Notes under the pieces: model-generated
Seen by the model: only the letters and a program-made list of their open reading frames with translations
Databases searched by the model: none
What the model was told of the DNA's origin: nothing
Made by a program: the position numbers and the translations under genes
Shown: piece after piece, positions 24,701-31,170 of the stretch
How positions within the stretch are numbered: position 1 is the first letter of the stretch
How the letters are laid out: every line of letters begins with the position of its first letter
Assembly: GCF_030035675.1 (NCBI RefSeq)
Contig: NC_084492.1
Span: 28,871,761-28,935,760, forward strand
Source: Rhineura floridana
Taxonomy: Eukaryota; Chordata; Lepidosauria; Squamata; Rhineuridae
Length of the DNA: 64,000 nt
Direction of reading: 5' to 3'

Positions 24701-27530
24701 CTGGAGTCTAACAACAACTGGAGCACTACAAATCTCCCACCCTTGGACTAAAGAATTAAGAGCATTTTACTAACTCTCTGAAGTACAAGTAAATGTAAAA
24801 CAATGAGACTACAGCTTTCAAGATTATTAAATTCTAACTATTCTTTAGAACTTGTAGAAAAAAATGCAGATAATGTATTTTTATTTTACCTCTTTTCTGG
24901 AACTGATGTTTGTGCTTGATCTGTGGTTACTTTGACCCATGAAGACATTTTGGCTTCTATGTGGAGGGAAAAAGCATTTATTTTCATCAGTATGAAGTTT
25001 TACAAATATTCCAGAAATAAAATGATTTCACGGACCTTCTCTTCACATGACAACCTTCACATCAATAAAGCCACTGTTAACCAGTGGAACAATCTCCCTG
25101 ATGGGGTACGCCTGGCGCCAACATTGTTGTCTTTTCGGCACCAGGTTAAGACCTACCTCTTCTCCCAGGCATTCTAGCATTTTAGCATTTCAGTATTGTA
25201 GCATTTAGCATTTTAGTATTTTAGTTTAGTATAGGTTTTTTTTGGAAATTTAATGAGTCATGTTTTAAATTGATTAATGTGTGGTTTTAAATTGTATGTT
25301 GATATTTAGATGTTGTGAACTGCCCAGAGAGCTTCGGCTATGGGGCAGTATAAAAATTTAATAAATAAATAAATAAAATAAACCACATTTCCCTTCAGAC
25401 TATCACTTCATTACTGAAATGAAACAAATGTTAAGATTTTCAACAATCCCTTCAAGACCTCATTTTCTTACCCCAAGTAAGTTATTCATTAACTACAGAC
25501 ATCCTTTCACTCATATATGTTTTCTTCCACTACCTTTTTTTACACTGCTGTTATGAAAGACTGCAAAAAATGGTACCAGGATACCAGGCCAGGTAACCTT
25601 GCTTTCCAGCAGCCATTCTTTTTAGGGACACTCTGAATGTGAACCAAGAACACATGAAGCCTACAGATCATATTTGGCATTATGAAAGAGTTTTCTCTCA
25701 AGTCTGATTGACTGAAAGTTTTTTTAATTTTGGCATTCCACCAGTGTGCAACCAGCTTGATTAATTCTGAAACCATATTTTTCTGTGTTCATGAGCCACT
25801 ATAGTCCAGTTTAGGTGGGATATTCTTTGGCAGGTGGGCAAATCCCACTTTAAGCGAGCAGACTTTCTGCTCTTTTCCACTCCAATGATTTTACACATCC
25901 AAAAAGGAATGATCTCTTATGTTTTCCATTACTCTAACTCTCTCTGGGGAATTTCAGCCTAGAAAATGCAGCATGTAATTATAGGCTACTAGTTCACCAT
26001 GATTACATATGTTATGGAAAAAAACAAAGCTGAACAAGGAGAGGTTTTGCTAAGGTAGAGGAAGAGTACATTCAATACAAATCCTACCATATATTTAAAT
26101 ACCTAGGAAAGGCAGCCTAGAAAAAAAATGGCAATATCAGGGTGAAGAAAACAGCCTGCCACTGTGAAGCCACAATGGTTTTTATTGCTTACATTTTTTT
26201 AGCCAAAAGATTGCAGGATTTTGGTGGAGAGGAAAAACAGGAAAAGGTTCACTGAAAGATTTTTCAAAAGCTGACACTTGGATATGCTGTGCAAGAGTAA
26301 TCATTGCAAAAGAGAATGGTAGCAGATTTTAACAGCTCTGTTGTGGATTTGCACATGTGTGCCTGCCCAATATCCAACCATCAGCCAATGCACCTTAGTG
26401 GTCAGACTGCACGATGAGGACCAAGGAGACCCAGATTCAAATCCCAACTCAGCCACGAAACTCTCTGGGTGACCTTGGGCCTGTCACTCTCTTAGCATGG
26501 CCTACCTCACAGAACTATTGTGAGAATAAAATGGGAGGGGAGGAGACAGAGACGGATGGTGTTGTTGTTACGTGCCTTCAAATTGATTATGACTTACGGC
26601 GACCCTATGAATCAGCAACCTCCAAGAGCATCTGTTTAAACCCACCCTGTTCAGATATTGTAAGTTCATGGCTGTGGCTTCCTTTATGGAATCAACCCAT
26701 CTCTTGTTTGGCCTTCCTCTTTTTCTACTCCCTTCTGTTTTTCCCAGCATTATTGTCTTTTCTAGTGAATCATGACTTCTCGTTACGTACCCCAAGTATG
26801 ATAGCCTCAGTTTCATCATTTTAGCTTCTAATGATAGTTCTGGTTTAATTTGTTCTAACACCCAATTATTTGCCTTTTTCACGGTCCTTGGTATATCCGC
26901 CCGGTGTTAGTCACTCTGAATTCCTTAAAGGGCGGGTTTAAAAAAACCCACAGTGTTAAATACAGATAACTGAAGATACAGATAGTAACGCGGAAATAAA
27001 CACTATCAACCGACCGGAGGCCGCCTCCTTCACAAAACCCCCTCCCCAAGTCTTTCCCTCACTCACAACCTCCACCCCAGAGAGCCTCCCATCACCGATA
27101 CCGCCTTGGCTGCCCTCTTCCCGATTGGGGAGCCCCGTCCCGACTCACTCGCTCAGAAGATTCACGAATCTTCCTTCACCGTCTGAACAGTCTTTTCTCT
27201 TCCCGCAGCTGATACAACCAGGAGAAGGAAAGCAGGAACTGGGGAGGAAAGCAGAATAACAACGGCGGCGGCGGCGGCGGCGGCTGTGTGAATTGAAGAT
27301 AAACACACTACCGCGCAGCCCCAGCTCCTCCTCTTCCGTGAGCGGCCGAAACGGAGCATCCTTCCTACAGCTTGTCTGTCAGTCTGAGGGCCGCAAGCGA
27401 AGGGCGACCATTCTACACAGCGCCCCCGGCGCCGTGGCTGAGCTAGGCAGGGGCAACAAGCGCCTCGGGGAGCGAAGGGCAAGCGAGGCCTACTTTGATT
27501 CCGTGGCAACGGCAGGGACGTCTGAGGCGT
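3600..27530 (-). CDS. NCOA5-like coactivator gene (partial, spliced)
   Basis: A multi-exon gene on the minus strand. I read coding exons at 24948-24890, 16718-16686, 14096-14016, 10930-10848, 10559-10433, 7144-6945, 6321-6046, 4960-4739 and 3737-3600. All have AG/GT borders and one unbroken phase, giving about 406 codons. The centre resembles NCOA5 (coactivator independent of AF-2), a nuclear protein with an anticodon-binding-like domain: LYLQFYQQLEKEYDKDRPSDC corresponds to human LYRQYFEEIQRRFDAERPVDC, and GSPF and SCTV are kept. The LxxLL nuclear-receptor box is present as LLFLL. The long Arg-Asp repeat of NCOA5 is missing, and the C-terminal part is Pro-rich with two LLPTPG copies. I infer a paralogue rather than NCOA5 itself because of the divergence and because the neighbours are CNEP1R1 and HEATR3. 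Function beyond the family name is unproven. The 3' end is not found. Confidence 0.8.
3836..4195 (-). mobile_element. L2-like LINE 3' fragment
   Basis: Reverse-oriented tail (ATCACTATCCTGCCTTTCCA) followed by decayed sequence with GGAAACGAGTTCCATAGTGT and GAAAAGGCCC, the diverged end of an L2 pol frame. Intron of the NCOA5-like gene. Confidence 0.6.
4399..4622 (+). mobile_element. CR1 LINE 3' end
   Basis: Very similar to the end of the long CR1 copy: GCTACTAGCCATGATGGC, CAGGATGCTGGACTAGATGG, ending GATGTTCTTATGC. Confidence 0.85.
4739..4960 (-). CDS. NCOA5-like exon, Pro-rich C-terminal part 1
   Basis: Donor CCAG/GTTGGT, 222 nt. Two acceptors 12 nt apart are both in frame (exon start at 4960 or 4948). 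The peptide is Ala/Pro-rich and holds PPPLLPTPGRNSVLGQSAVP and ends GERPLAGLLPTPG. I see no family domain here. Human NCOA5 also has a Ser/Pro/Gln-rich tail. Confidence 0.65.
5325..5338 (+). promoter_or_regulatory. Possible CTCF site
   Basis: CCAGAAGGTGGCAG fits the CTCF core pattern (CCA..AGGGGGC-like) at most positions. It stands alone in an intron of the NCOA5-like gene. A single motif match is weak evidence. Confidence 0.25.
6046..6321 (-). CDS. NCOA5-like exon with LxxLL box
   Basis: Acceptor TCTCTGTAG, donor GAAG/GTATTC, 276 nt. It begins IHRNMPMEDALALIAKAFEK (human: HRNMPQADAMVLVARNYER). It continues through an ERTEISHKAADLAND helix to GIRHLLFLLSEGKHLYVEE, where human has IQSLINLLADNRYLTAEE. 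The LxxLL motif used to dock nuclear receptors is therefore kept with different residues (LLFLL). It ends SDYLKTRRNKLE, like human INYLRERKERL. Confidence 0.83.
6945..7144 (-). CDS. NCOA5-like exon, anticodon-binding-like domain
   Basis: Acceptor TCCTTCAAG, donor AAAA/GTAAGT, 200 nt. The peptide (EYSTAIGHRLQDHGLVVEMI, then YLTSESGLTRALQEVKNDGS and PFCVLVEPSNVTLSSCTVIM) follows human NCOA5 closely in pattern: YAESVGRKVRDLGMVVDLIF, ALEDVSRGGSPF and RSCTVNIM. This is the strongest evidence for the family. Confidence 0.82.
7145..10432. other. NCOA5-like intron, 3.3 kb, mostly unclassified
   Basis: AT-rich, with several open frames of 60-110 codons. None has recognisable motifs, splice continuity or repeat ends. 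I see no known transposon here, which is unusual for this window. Confidence 0.4.
10433..10559 (-). CDS. NCOA5-like exon, start of conserved core
   Basis: Acceptor TCTCTTTAG, donor AAGC/GTAGGT, 127 nt. It encodes a charged helix (LRDKLYLQFYQQLEKEYDKD) and then RPSDCVIVSISKDQA, which aligns with the human NCOA5 segment containing RPVDCSVIVVNKQT. That is the first beta strand of the anticodon-binding-like fold. Confidence 0.78.
10848..10930 (-). CDS. NCOA5-like exon (acidic, Tyr-rich)
   Basis: Acceptor TATACTCAG, donor AAAAAG/GTAAGA, 83 nt. It translates in phase as SFEELFGQQYHPSTGNEDNY followed by ERYQYSQK. It continues the polar N-terminal region just before the conserved core. Confidence 0.68.
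12165..12330 (-). mobile_element. MIR-type CORE-SINE fragment
   Basis: In reverse: CCTTACAACAGTCCTGTGAG, CTAAGGTCACCCAGTGTGC, GAGGATTTGAACCC. It lies inside the hAT-like element 11329-12975. Confidence 0.75.
12478..12575. mobile_element. Palindromic MITE (family 2, 'ctgcaatcctatgca')
   Basis: AAGGCTGCAGTCCTATGCAT ... TGGTGGGGCTTACTTCTGAA, TAAATATGCACGAGATCAGC. The short inverted arms are diverged. Confidence 0.6.
12757..12838. mobile_element. Palindromic MITE (family 2)
   Basis: AAGGCTGCAGTCCTATGCAC, CTTGGTGGGGCTTACTTCTG, AGTAAATGTGCATAAGATCA; very like the copy 280 bases to the left, perhaps a local duplication. Confidence 0.6.
13080..13292 (-). mobile_element. tRNA-derived SINE with CR1-like tail
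   Basis: In reverse, the head reads as ATAGCTTAGTGGCAGAGCAT (A-box side) with the B-box-like GTTCAATCCCT. The other end (CATAAGAAATTACTTTATGC, CAGGTCAGACCC) looks like a CR1 3' end. Probably mobilised by CR1. It lies just beyond the hAT-like element. Confidence 0.65.
13716..13842. mobile_element. Palindromic hAT MITE (family 1)
   Basis: GTGGGGAACCTCTGG, CTCCAGATGTAGCCGAACTA ... GAGTTGTAGTTCAACAACAT ... GGTTCCCCATACC. Confidence 0.78.
14016..14096 (-). CDS. NCOA5-like exon (Ser/Tyr-rich N-terminal region)
   Basis: Acceptor CCCTGTAG, donor CAG/GTTAGG, 81 nt, phase 2 to 2. It encodes a polar, Tyr- and Asp-rich stretch (INPYKTFQKSSYSLPEDYSK then DYEDAN). This is low-complexity in the way the NCOA5 N-terminal half is, but without the Arg-Asp repeat. 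Confidence 0.65.
15480..15798. mobile_element. GC-rich fold-back DNA element with TA duplication
   Basis: Begins CAGTAGGGCCCC and ends GGGGCCCTACTG, exact 12-bp inverted ends between TA dinucleotides (15478-15479, 15799-15800), as in Tc1/mariner-type insertion. The interior is built from repeated, self-complementary AGCTGATCAGCTGTAGCGCG-like units, giving several nested hairpins. No coding capacity; MITE class. Confidence 0.75.
15903..16038. mobile_element. Palindromic hAT MITE (family 1)
   Basis: ATGGGTAGCCAACATGCTGC ... TGGGAGTTGTAGTCCAATAA ... TTGACTACCC; lies 100 bases beyond the fold-back element. Confidence 0.75.
16686..16718 (-). CDS. NCOA5-like micro-exon (33 nt)
   Basis: A very short exon with acceptor GGGTCTAG and donor GGA/GTAAGT. 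It adds the residues RHRPGWIPRLLE across the junctions and keeps phase 2 on both sides, so skipping it would not change the frame. Recognition rests on the splice signals and phase continuity, not on homology. Confidence 0.55.
16750..17270. other. NCOA5-like intron, no recognisable feature
   Basis: AT-rich sequence with no repeat family or exon seen. The next 0.9 kb holds two Sauria SINEs. Confidence 0.4.
17279..17461 (-). mobile_element. Sauria SINE with internal deletion
   Basis: The reverse complement of the same family, from CTCAAGTCAATTCCGACTTA to CCTTAACCACTGCACCACAC. It lacks the middle stretch seen in the 28.5-kb and 17.9-kb copies. Confidence 0.88.
17936..18159 (-). mobile_element. 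Sauria SINE
   Basis: In reverse: CCTTCAAGTCCATCCCGACT, GGTTTACCACTGCCTTCCTC, CTTAACCACTACGCCACACT. Full-length apart from point changes. Confidence 0.9.
18160..18300 (-). mobile_element. L2-like LINE tail fragment
   Basis: A TTTATTATTTATTTATTTAT run, then AGTCGCTTTTCCCCAAAAAT and AAAGCGACGTACAAAAAGG, a reverse L2 3' end directly after a Sauria SINE. Confidence 0.5.
18300..19512. other. Intronic sequence, no recognisable feature
   Basis: A CT-rich, unique-looking stretch between an L2 tail and the MITE/CR1 pair. Overlapping open frames here are low-complexity (Ser, Pro, Leu-rich) and are not supported as genes. Confidence 0.4.
19521..19658. mobile_element. Palindromic hAT MITE (family 1)
   Basis: An almost perfect 138-bp palindrome from CAGCCTTTCCCAACCAGTG to its complement. 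The 8-bp duplication is GTCCAGAA / GTCTAGAA (one mismatch) on either side. It lies directly before the CR1 copy and supplies the ATG of the long CR1 frame. Confidence 0.88.
19667..22312 (+). mobile_element. CR1 LINE, 5'-truncated, with a long open pol frame
   Basis: The frame is open from 19604 to the stop at 22100-22102 (832 codons). The CR1 part begins about residue 25. It shows the end of the endonuclease (LGDFNYPDIDW and GSSDHSAI). The reverse transcriptase follows, with SPGPDGIHPRVLKEL, NYRPVSLTSVPGK, motif A YLDFQKAFDKVPH (Asp near residue 476), motif B GVPQGSVLGPVLFNLFINDL and motif C FADD (residues 562-565). The 3' end (AGCAGGCTCTTCTTATGTTC) has the short TTCTTATG repeat typical of CR1. 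The front of the endonuclease is missing, so the copy is dead on arrival, but no stop interrupts what remains. That points to a young insertion. The first 20 or so codons of the frame come from the adjacent MITE and are not CR1. Confidence 0.92.
23206..23395 (+). mobile_element. tRNA-derived SINE with CR1-like tail
   Basis: GCTTTGCATGTAGAAGGTCC, CAGGTTCAATCTCAGGCATT, GAGAGCCTCTGCCAGTCAGC, GACCAACGGTCTGACTT. Same family as the 13.1-kb copy. Confidence 0.65.
23412..23942. mobile_element. hAT (Charlie-like) non-autonomous element
   Basis: Near-perfect inverted ends CAGTGGTTCCCAACCT and AGGTTGGGAACCACTG. The 8-bp duplication is CTCTACTG / CTCTATTG (one mismatch). The 531-bp GC-moderate interior has no transposase frame. 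Confidence 0.83.
24611..24745. mobile_element. Palindromic hAT MITE (family 1), decayed
   Basis: GGGGAATCTATGTCCCTCCA, GATGCTGTTGGATGATAGCA ... TCTAACAACAACTGGAGCAC; 145 bases downstream of the NCOA5-like start exon, inside its intron. Confidence 0.6.
24890..24956 (-). CDS. NCOA5-like exon with start codon
   Basis: On the minus strand the acceptor CCACATAG precedes AAGCCAAAATG. The ATG is at 24948-24946 and translation reads MSSWVKVTTDQAQTSVPEK before the donor GAG/GTAAAA. I chose this start because it is the first ATG after the acceptor, and the phase (59 coding bases) fits the next exon. There is no signal peptide, as expected for a nuclear protein. Confidence 0.7.
25080..25380 (+). mobile_element. 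L2 LINE 3' fragment
   Basis: Same subfamily as the copy at 35.6 kb: NQWNNLPDGVRLAPTLLSFR, HQVKTYLFSQAF, then GGCTATGGGGCAGTATAAAA and (AATA)n. It lies about 120 bases upstream of the NCOA5-like first coding exon. Confidence 0.8.
25385..26390. other. 5' intron of the NCOA5-like gene, nothing recognised
   Basis: AT-rich; no repeat family or conserved exon seen between the L2 copy and the MIR/BovB pair. Confidence 0.4.
26393..26545 (+). mobile_element. MIR-type CORE-SINE fragment
   Basis: GATTCAAATCCCAACTCAGC, CTGGGTGACCTTGGGCCTGT, CTACCTCACAGAACTATTGT; head and core, without the L2 tail. Confidence 0.7.
26555..26900 (-). mobile_element. BovB LINE 3' fragment
   Basis: On the minus strand it translates as NNWVLEQIKPELSLEAKMMK and TIMLGKTEGSRKRGRPNKRW, the C-terminal end of BovB pol. 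It finishes with the tail related to CATAGGGTCGCCGTAAGTCA. It sits just upstream of the NCOA5-like first coding exon, next to a MIR. Confidence 0.85.
27149..27530 (-). other. Candidate 5' UTR exon of the NCOA5-like gene in a CpG island
   Basis: This GC- and CpG-rich block is the only island upstream of the first coding exon on the minus strand. A good donor (GTGAGT, minus strand) follows position 27149. The minus-strand open frame here does not continue in phase into the ATG exon at 24.9 kb, so I treat the exon as untranslated. The transcribed strand would carry seven CCG units (27263-27283). The transcription start is a guess. Confidence 0.5.
27263..27283 (+). repeat. (CGG)7 trinucleotide run
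   Basis: Seven exact CGG units on the plus strand, reading CCG in the presumed 5' UTR of the NCOA5-like transcript. Confidence 0.95.
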
Positions 27531-27705
27531 CCTGACCAAAAACGCGTCCTATACCTATTTACTTACTTGTTTTAAATATATCTCTGAGCCGCCCTTCATC
27601 CAGCGGTTTCCAGGGCGGTGTACCACGTAAACGTGATCCAGACAAAGTACAAATACAGTACATCCTTCAATGTAAGTTACAGTCTGAGAGGCAGCAAAAG
27701 ACGTC

Positions 27706-27806
27706 TAAGGCTGCAATCCAGTACATGTCTATTCAGAAGTAAGCTCCATTGGGTTTGGAGGGACTTACTGCCAAGTACATGCGTATTGGATTGCAGCCTT
27801 ACTTAC
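27706..27806. mobile_element. Palindromic MITE (family 2)
   Basis: AAGGCTGCAATCCAGTACAT, AAGTAAGCTCCATTGGGTTT, GCGTATTGGATTGCAGCCTT; a clean palindrome just outside the NCOA5-like CpG island. Confidence 0.72.
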
Positions 27807-27831
27807 TGCGTTTACGTTTTGCCTTTCCTTA

Positions 27832-27990
27832 AATGAGCACACATGGTTCTCCCCATTTTGTCCTCACAACAACCCTGTGAAGTAGGTCAGACGAAGAGAG
27901 CATTATTTGGCCCAAGAGTCACCCAGTGAGAATTGTGGCTGAGCCAAGATGTGAACCTGTCTGTTCTTCCCAGTCCTAGTCCAACACTCA
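27832..27990 (-). mobile_element. MIR-type CORE-SINE fragment
   Basis: In reverse: TCCTCACAACAACCCTGTGA, AAGTAGGTCAG, AGTCACCCAGTGAGAATTGT, GATGTGAACC. Confidence 0.72.
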
Positions 27991-28504
27991 AAACACACAT
28001 GGGACTGGGTTGCATGGCTCCAATCTTGTTCTTGCGTCATCATGGGAGAATAAGTCCCAATGTACTAGTACAACTTACTTCTGAGATAACATCGATAGAA
28101 CTTAGTTTAGCCTTGGGTTGCAACTTGCAATCTTTTGTACATATTAATCCCCTAAATCCCACTGAATTCAAAGAGGCTTAATTCTGAGTAAATATATAGG
28201 ATTCCACTGCATACTGTATTTAATTTATATATTTCACTTTTTAATATAACCAAAGGGGCAATAAAAAGTGTAATAAACAACAATAAATTGACAGATCATT
28301 AACAGTGCAATTATATCTAGTGAGAAAGAAGTTCCATTGAGTTCAATGGAACCTAATTCCAGGAAAGTTGGCATAGGATTGCAGCAACAGTAGGAAAACA
28401 TCAGTATTAAAATGTAAAGAGGTGGTAGCAGAACACTGCATGAAGAATATAATAAAAACAGCAGATTCCTGATGAAAAAGTAGCCTAATAATAATAGTAT
28501 TACT

Positions 28505-28730
28505 GAGAGCCAGTGTGGTGTAGTGGTTAAGGTGTTGGACTACGACCTGGGAGACGAGGGTTCGAATCCCCACATAGCCATGAAGCTCACTGGGTGACCT
28601 TGGGACAGTCACTGCCTCTCAGCCTCAGAGGAAGGCAATGGTAAACCACTTCTGAATCCCACTTACCATGAAAACGCTATTCATAGGGTCGCCATAAGTC
28701 GGGATCGACTTGAAGGCATTTCCATTCCAC
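28505..28730 (+). mobile_element. Sauria SINE (full length)
   Basis: A tRNA-like head with A box (TGGTGTAGTGGTTAAGG) and B box (GGTTCGAATCC), a SINE body, and a BovB-like tail (GGGTCGCCATAAGTCGGGAT, CGACTTGAAGGCATTTCC). The 7-bp repeat TATTACT flanks it (28498-28504 and 28731-28737). Sauria SINEs are squamate-specific and use BovB machinery. Confidence 0.9.
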
Positions 28731-28949
28731 TATTACTAATAAAAGCATCCATGGAAAGACAAGTAGAAAGAGACCCTTGTGAATTTCCACTAAGAGGGAG
28801 TTTCATAATCATGGTGGCACCACCAAAAGGGCCCTGTTTCTGGTCTCTCTGCCTGATGTCATGTATGGACAGAAAAGAGAGCAGGCCCTCTGAGAGTGAT
28901 GTAGACATGGTTAGCTTGTGCAGCTCTGATTGCAGAAACTCTGATTGGA

Positions 28950-29958
28950 TACTCTGATTGGATGCGGATGACACTCAGCTCTATCTCTCGTTTAAGTCCT
29001 CACCAGAGTTGGCTGTGGATACCATGTCCAAGTGCCTGGAATCCATAAGTGAATGGATGGGAAGGAATAGGCTGAAACTAAATCCCGACAAGACCGAGGT
29101 GTTGCTCGTGGGAGATAGAAGCAGGTTGGGGAATATAGACCTGGTGTTTAATGGGGTAAGATTACCCTTAAAAGACCAGGTCTGCAGCCTCGGGGTCATT
29201 CTTGACTCCCAGCTGTCCATGGAGGCTCAGGTTTTGGCAGTGAGCCGGGCAGCTTGGTATCAATTACATCTGATAAGGAGGCTGCAACCCTACCTTCTTG
29301 CCCATCTGCTCCCACAGGTGATACATGCCCTGGTCTTCTCCCGCTTAGACTACTGTAATGTGCTCTACGTGGGGCTACCCTTGAAAATGGTCCGGAAATT
29401 ACAACTGATACAGAATGCGGCGGCACGTTTGATTAAGAACAGCTGTCGCCGTGATCATATCACTCCGGTGTTAATAGATCTACACTGGCTGCCAGTTGTT
29501 TTCCGGGCCCAATTCAAGGTGTTGGTGTTGACCTTTAAAGCCCTATACGGTTTCGGCCCAGTTTATCTGAAGGAGCACCTCCAGCATCACCAATTATGCC
29601 GCCTAACAAGATCAGCCACACAAGACCTTCTCTCGGTCCCACCAGTTAAGACGGTGAGGCTGGTGCGGACCAGAGAGAGGGCATTTTCCATTGTGTCCCC
29701 CACCCTCTGGAACTCCCTTCCTTTTGACCTCTGCCATGCCCCTTCCTTGATAGGTTTCCGCTGAGCCTTAAAGACCTGGCTGTTCAGGCAGGCCTAAGGG
29801 ACATCTGGGGTGGGTTAATTTTTTTTTTTAATATGGTAATATTAATTATTGTTGCGGTCCTCATTGGCTTTTAGTGTATTTTATTGTATTTTACTGTGAA
29901 GTTGTACGTCGCCTAGAGTGGCCATTAATTCGGCCAGATAGGCGACTCACAAATAAAA

Positions 29959-30003
<45 letters not shown>
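28950..30003 (+). mobile_element. L2 LINE, 5'-truncated at the RT active site
   Basis: The open frame 28958-29764 starts inside RT motif C (DADDTQLYLSF) and continues with NPDKTEVLLVGD, SRLDYCNVLYVGLP, LQLIQNAAARLIKN and HITPVLIDLHWLPV, all L2 signatures. A TGA at 29762, in place of Arg (probably CGA), ends it shortly before ALKTWLFRQA. The 3' end is CAAATAAAATT followed by (ATT)n. It lies between the NCOA5-like and CNEP1R1 promoters. Confidence 0.88.
29963..30003 (+). repeat. (TTA)n tail of L2
   Basis: About 13 ATT units ending the L2 copy. Confidence 0.95.
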
Positions 30004-30004
<1 letters not shown>

Positions 30005-30779
30005 CTACAGTACATATTTGTGTGGGATTGATTGTCAAAACTTGCAACATGTAAGAACCTTCCCCTTTCACCACTATTCATTCATATCTCACCATATAAA
30101 CAAAAGCACAAGTAAGGAAGATTTGGGAACACCTTCTCCAAAACAGTTAATGGTTCATCCAAAAGGATATGTTCACAACATTGAAAGGTGGTCTCTCTTT
30201 GTGTGCTGTGATTGTGGTCAAGGTCTTATTTTGTGGGCAAGGCTGTTTATATCTTGTTACTCAATCCTATGAGGTAAGACCAACTGAATTCAATGTGGCT
30301 TATTCCCAAGTAAGTGTGCATTTTGTATACTGGTTGGTTTTTTTAACGTTATGAAATAAACAATGATGCTAAATAATCCACAGCGTAAAGAAAACCAAAC
30401 AGTGTACCTCCTGCTGTCTTTTACAGAAGTAGAGCTGGCCAGTCATCATTAACAACACCTTATAGATGTTCCTGTGCTACTTTGTCAAAACCACCCTGGA
30501 AATATTTATATTGAGGGGCAAATATATATGTCTAATTCATCTTTCATCAATCAGTTAATTAACTGTCAGTTCAGCTTCTGCAAAGAAATAAAACATGCGG
30601 GTTTCTTTCCAACAGGGTTTTCAAATTCTTGGAGCGTTCCTAAGGGACTAGAGATGATAGATGATCACCACAAAGATACGCAACATACGCATGCGCATCC
30701 GTCTTTGCCCTTTCCCTTAACCGGTCTTCTTCGACTTCTTACCCGTAAGAGAGCCTGCCCAATGAAGATGAGGTTTGTT

Positions 30780-31170
30780 TAATAGCCGGGTGCTGGGGAG
30801 GGAAATCTGTCCAATAGGAAGAGGAGATGCTTTTATTGACGTGAAGGAAGTTCGGGATCGTACGTAACTGCATGGAGAGGAGGAGGAGGAAGAGGAAGAA
30901 AACCATAGACTTTGGTTGGAGCTGTGGTTGTGAACGGTGACAGGACTGCAGGTTCTTTTTATTCTTTCTTCCTCGCAATGAACTCGTTGGAACAGGCGGA
31001 AGGTAATTGGGGGTCTTCTCGAGGCTGCGGGCGTTATCAAGGTACCAGTCTCTCTCCACGGAAAGGACCTTTTGTCGTACCATATTCTCCTTTTTTTCCC
31101 CTCAGTATCCCCAAACGAGTTTCTTATAGTATCAGCCAGCGTGGAGAGGAGGGGAATCGGCCGGGGTAGC
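30780..31170 (+). promoter_or_regulatory. CNEP1R1: CNEP1R1 promoter region, GC-enriched
   Basis: Moderately GC-rich, repeat-free sequence around the CNEP1R1 start codon, with a purine-rich run (GGAGAGGAGGAGGAGGAAGA near 30874). No TATA box is evident. It is 3.4 kb from the CpG island of the minus-strand NCOA5-like gene, so the two genes are divergent but do not share one short promoter. Confidence 0.4.
30978..31002 (+). CDS. CNEP1R1: CNEP1R1 coding exon 1
   Basis: ATG at 30978 in the context CTCGCAATGA; it encodes MNSLEQAE and the first base of D, with donor GAAG/GTAATT. It lies in a GC-enriched promoter block. Confidence 0.93.

Larger units (their letters stand above)
27000..27540 (-). promoter_or_regulatory. 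CpG island, presumed promoter of the NCOA5-like gene
   Basis: The sequence is rich in C, G and CpG against an AT-rich background. It includes a (CGG)7 run at 27263-27283 and no transposon-like sequence. It lies 2.1 kb upstream of the first coding exon on the minus strand. No TATA box stands out. Confidence 0.5.

Noticed and set aside
27162-27539. 125-codon minus frame in the CpG island
   Set aside because: Does not continue in phase into the next exon, and its composition is that of GC-rich untranslated DNA.
28505-28575. tRNA-like sequence with A and B boxes
   Set aside because: It is the head of a Sauria SINE, not a tRNA gene; no complete cloverleaf. The same holds for the heads at 23206, 47508, 48846 and 61097.
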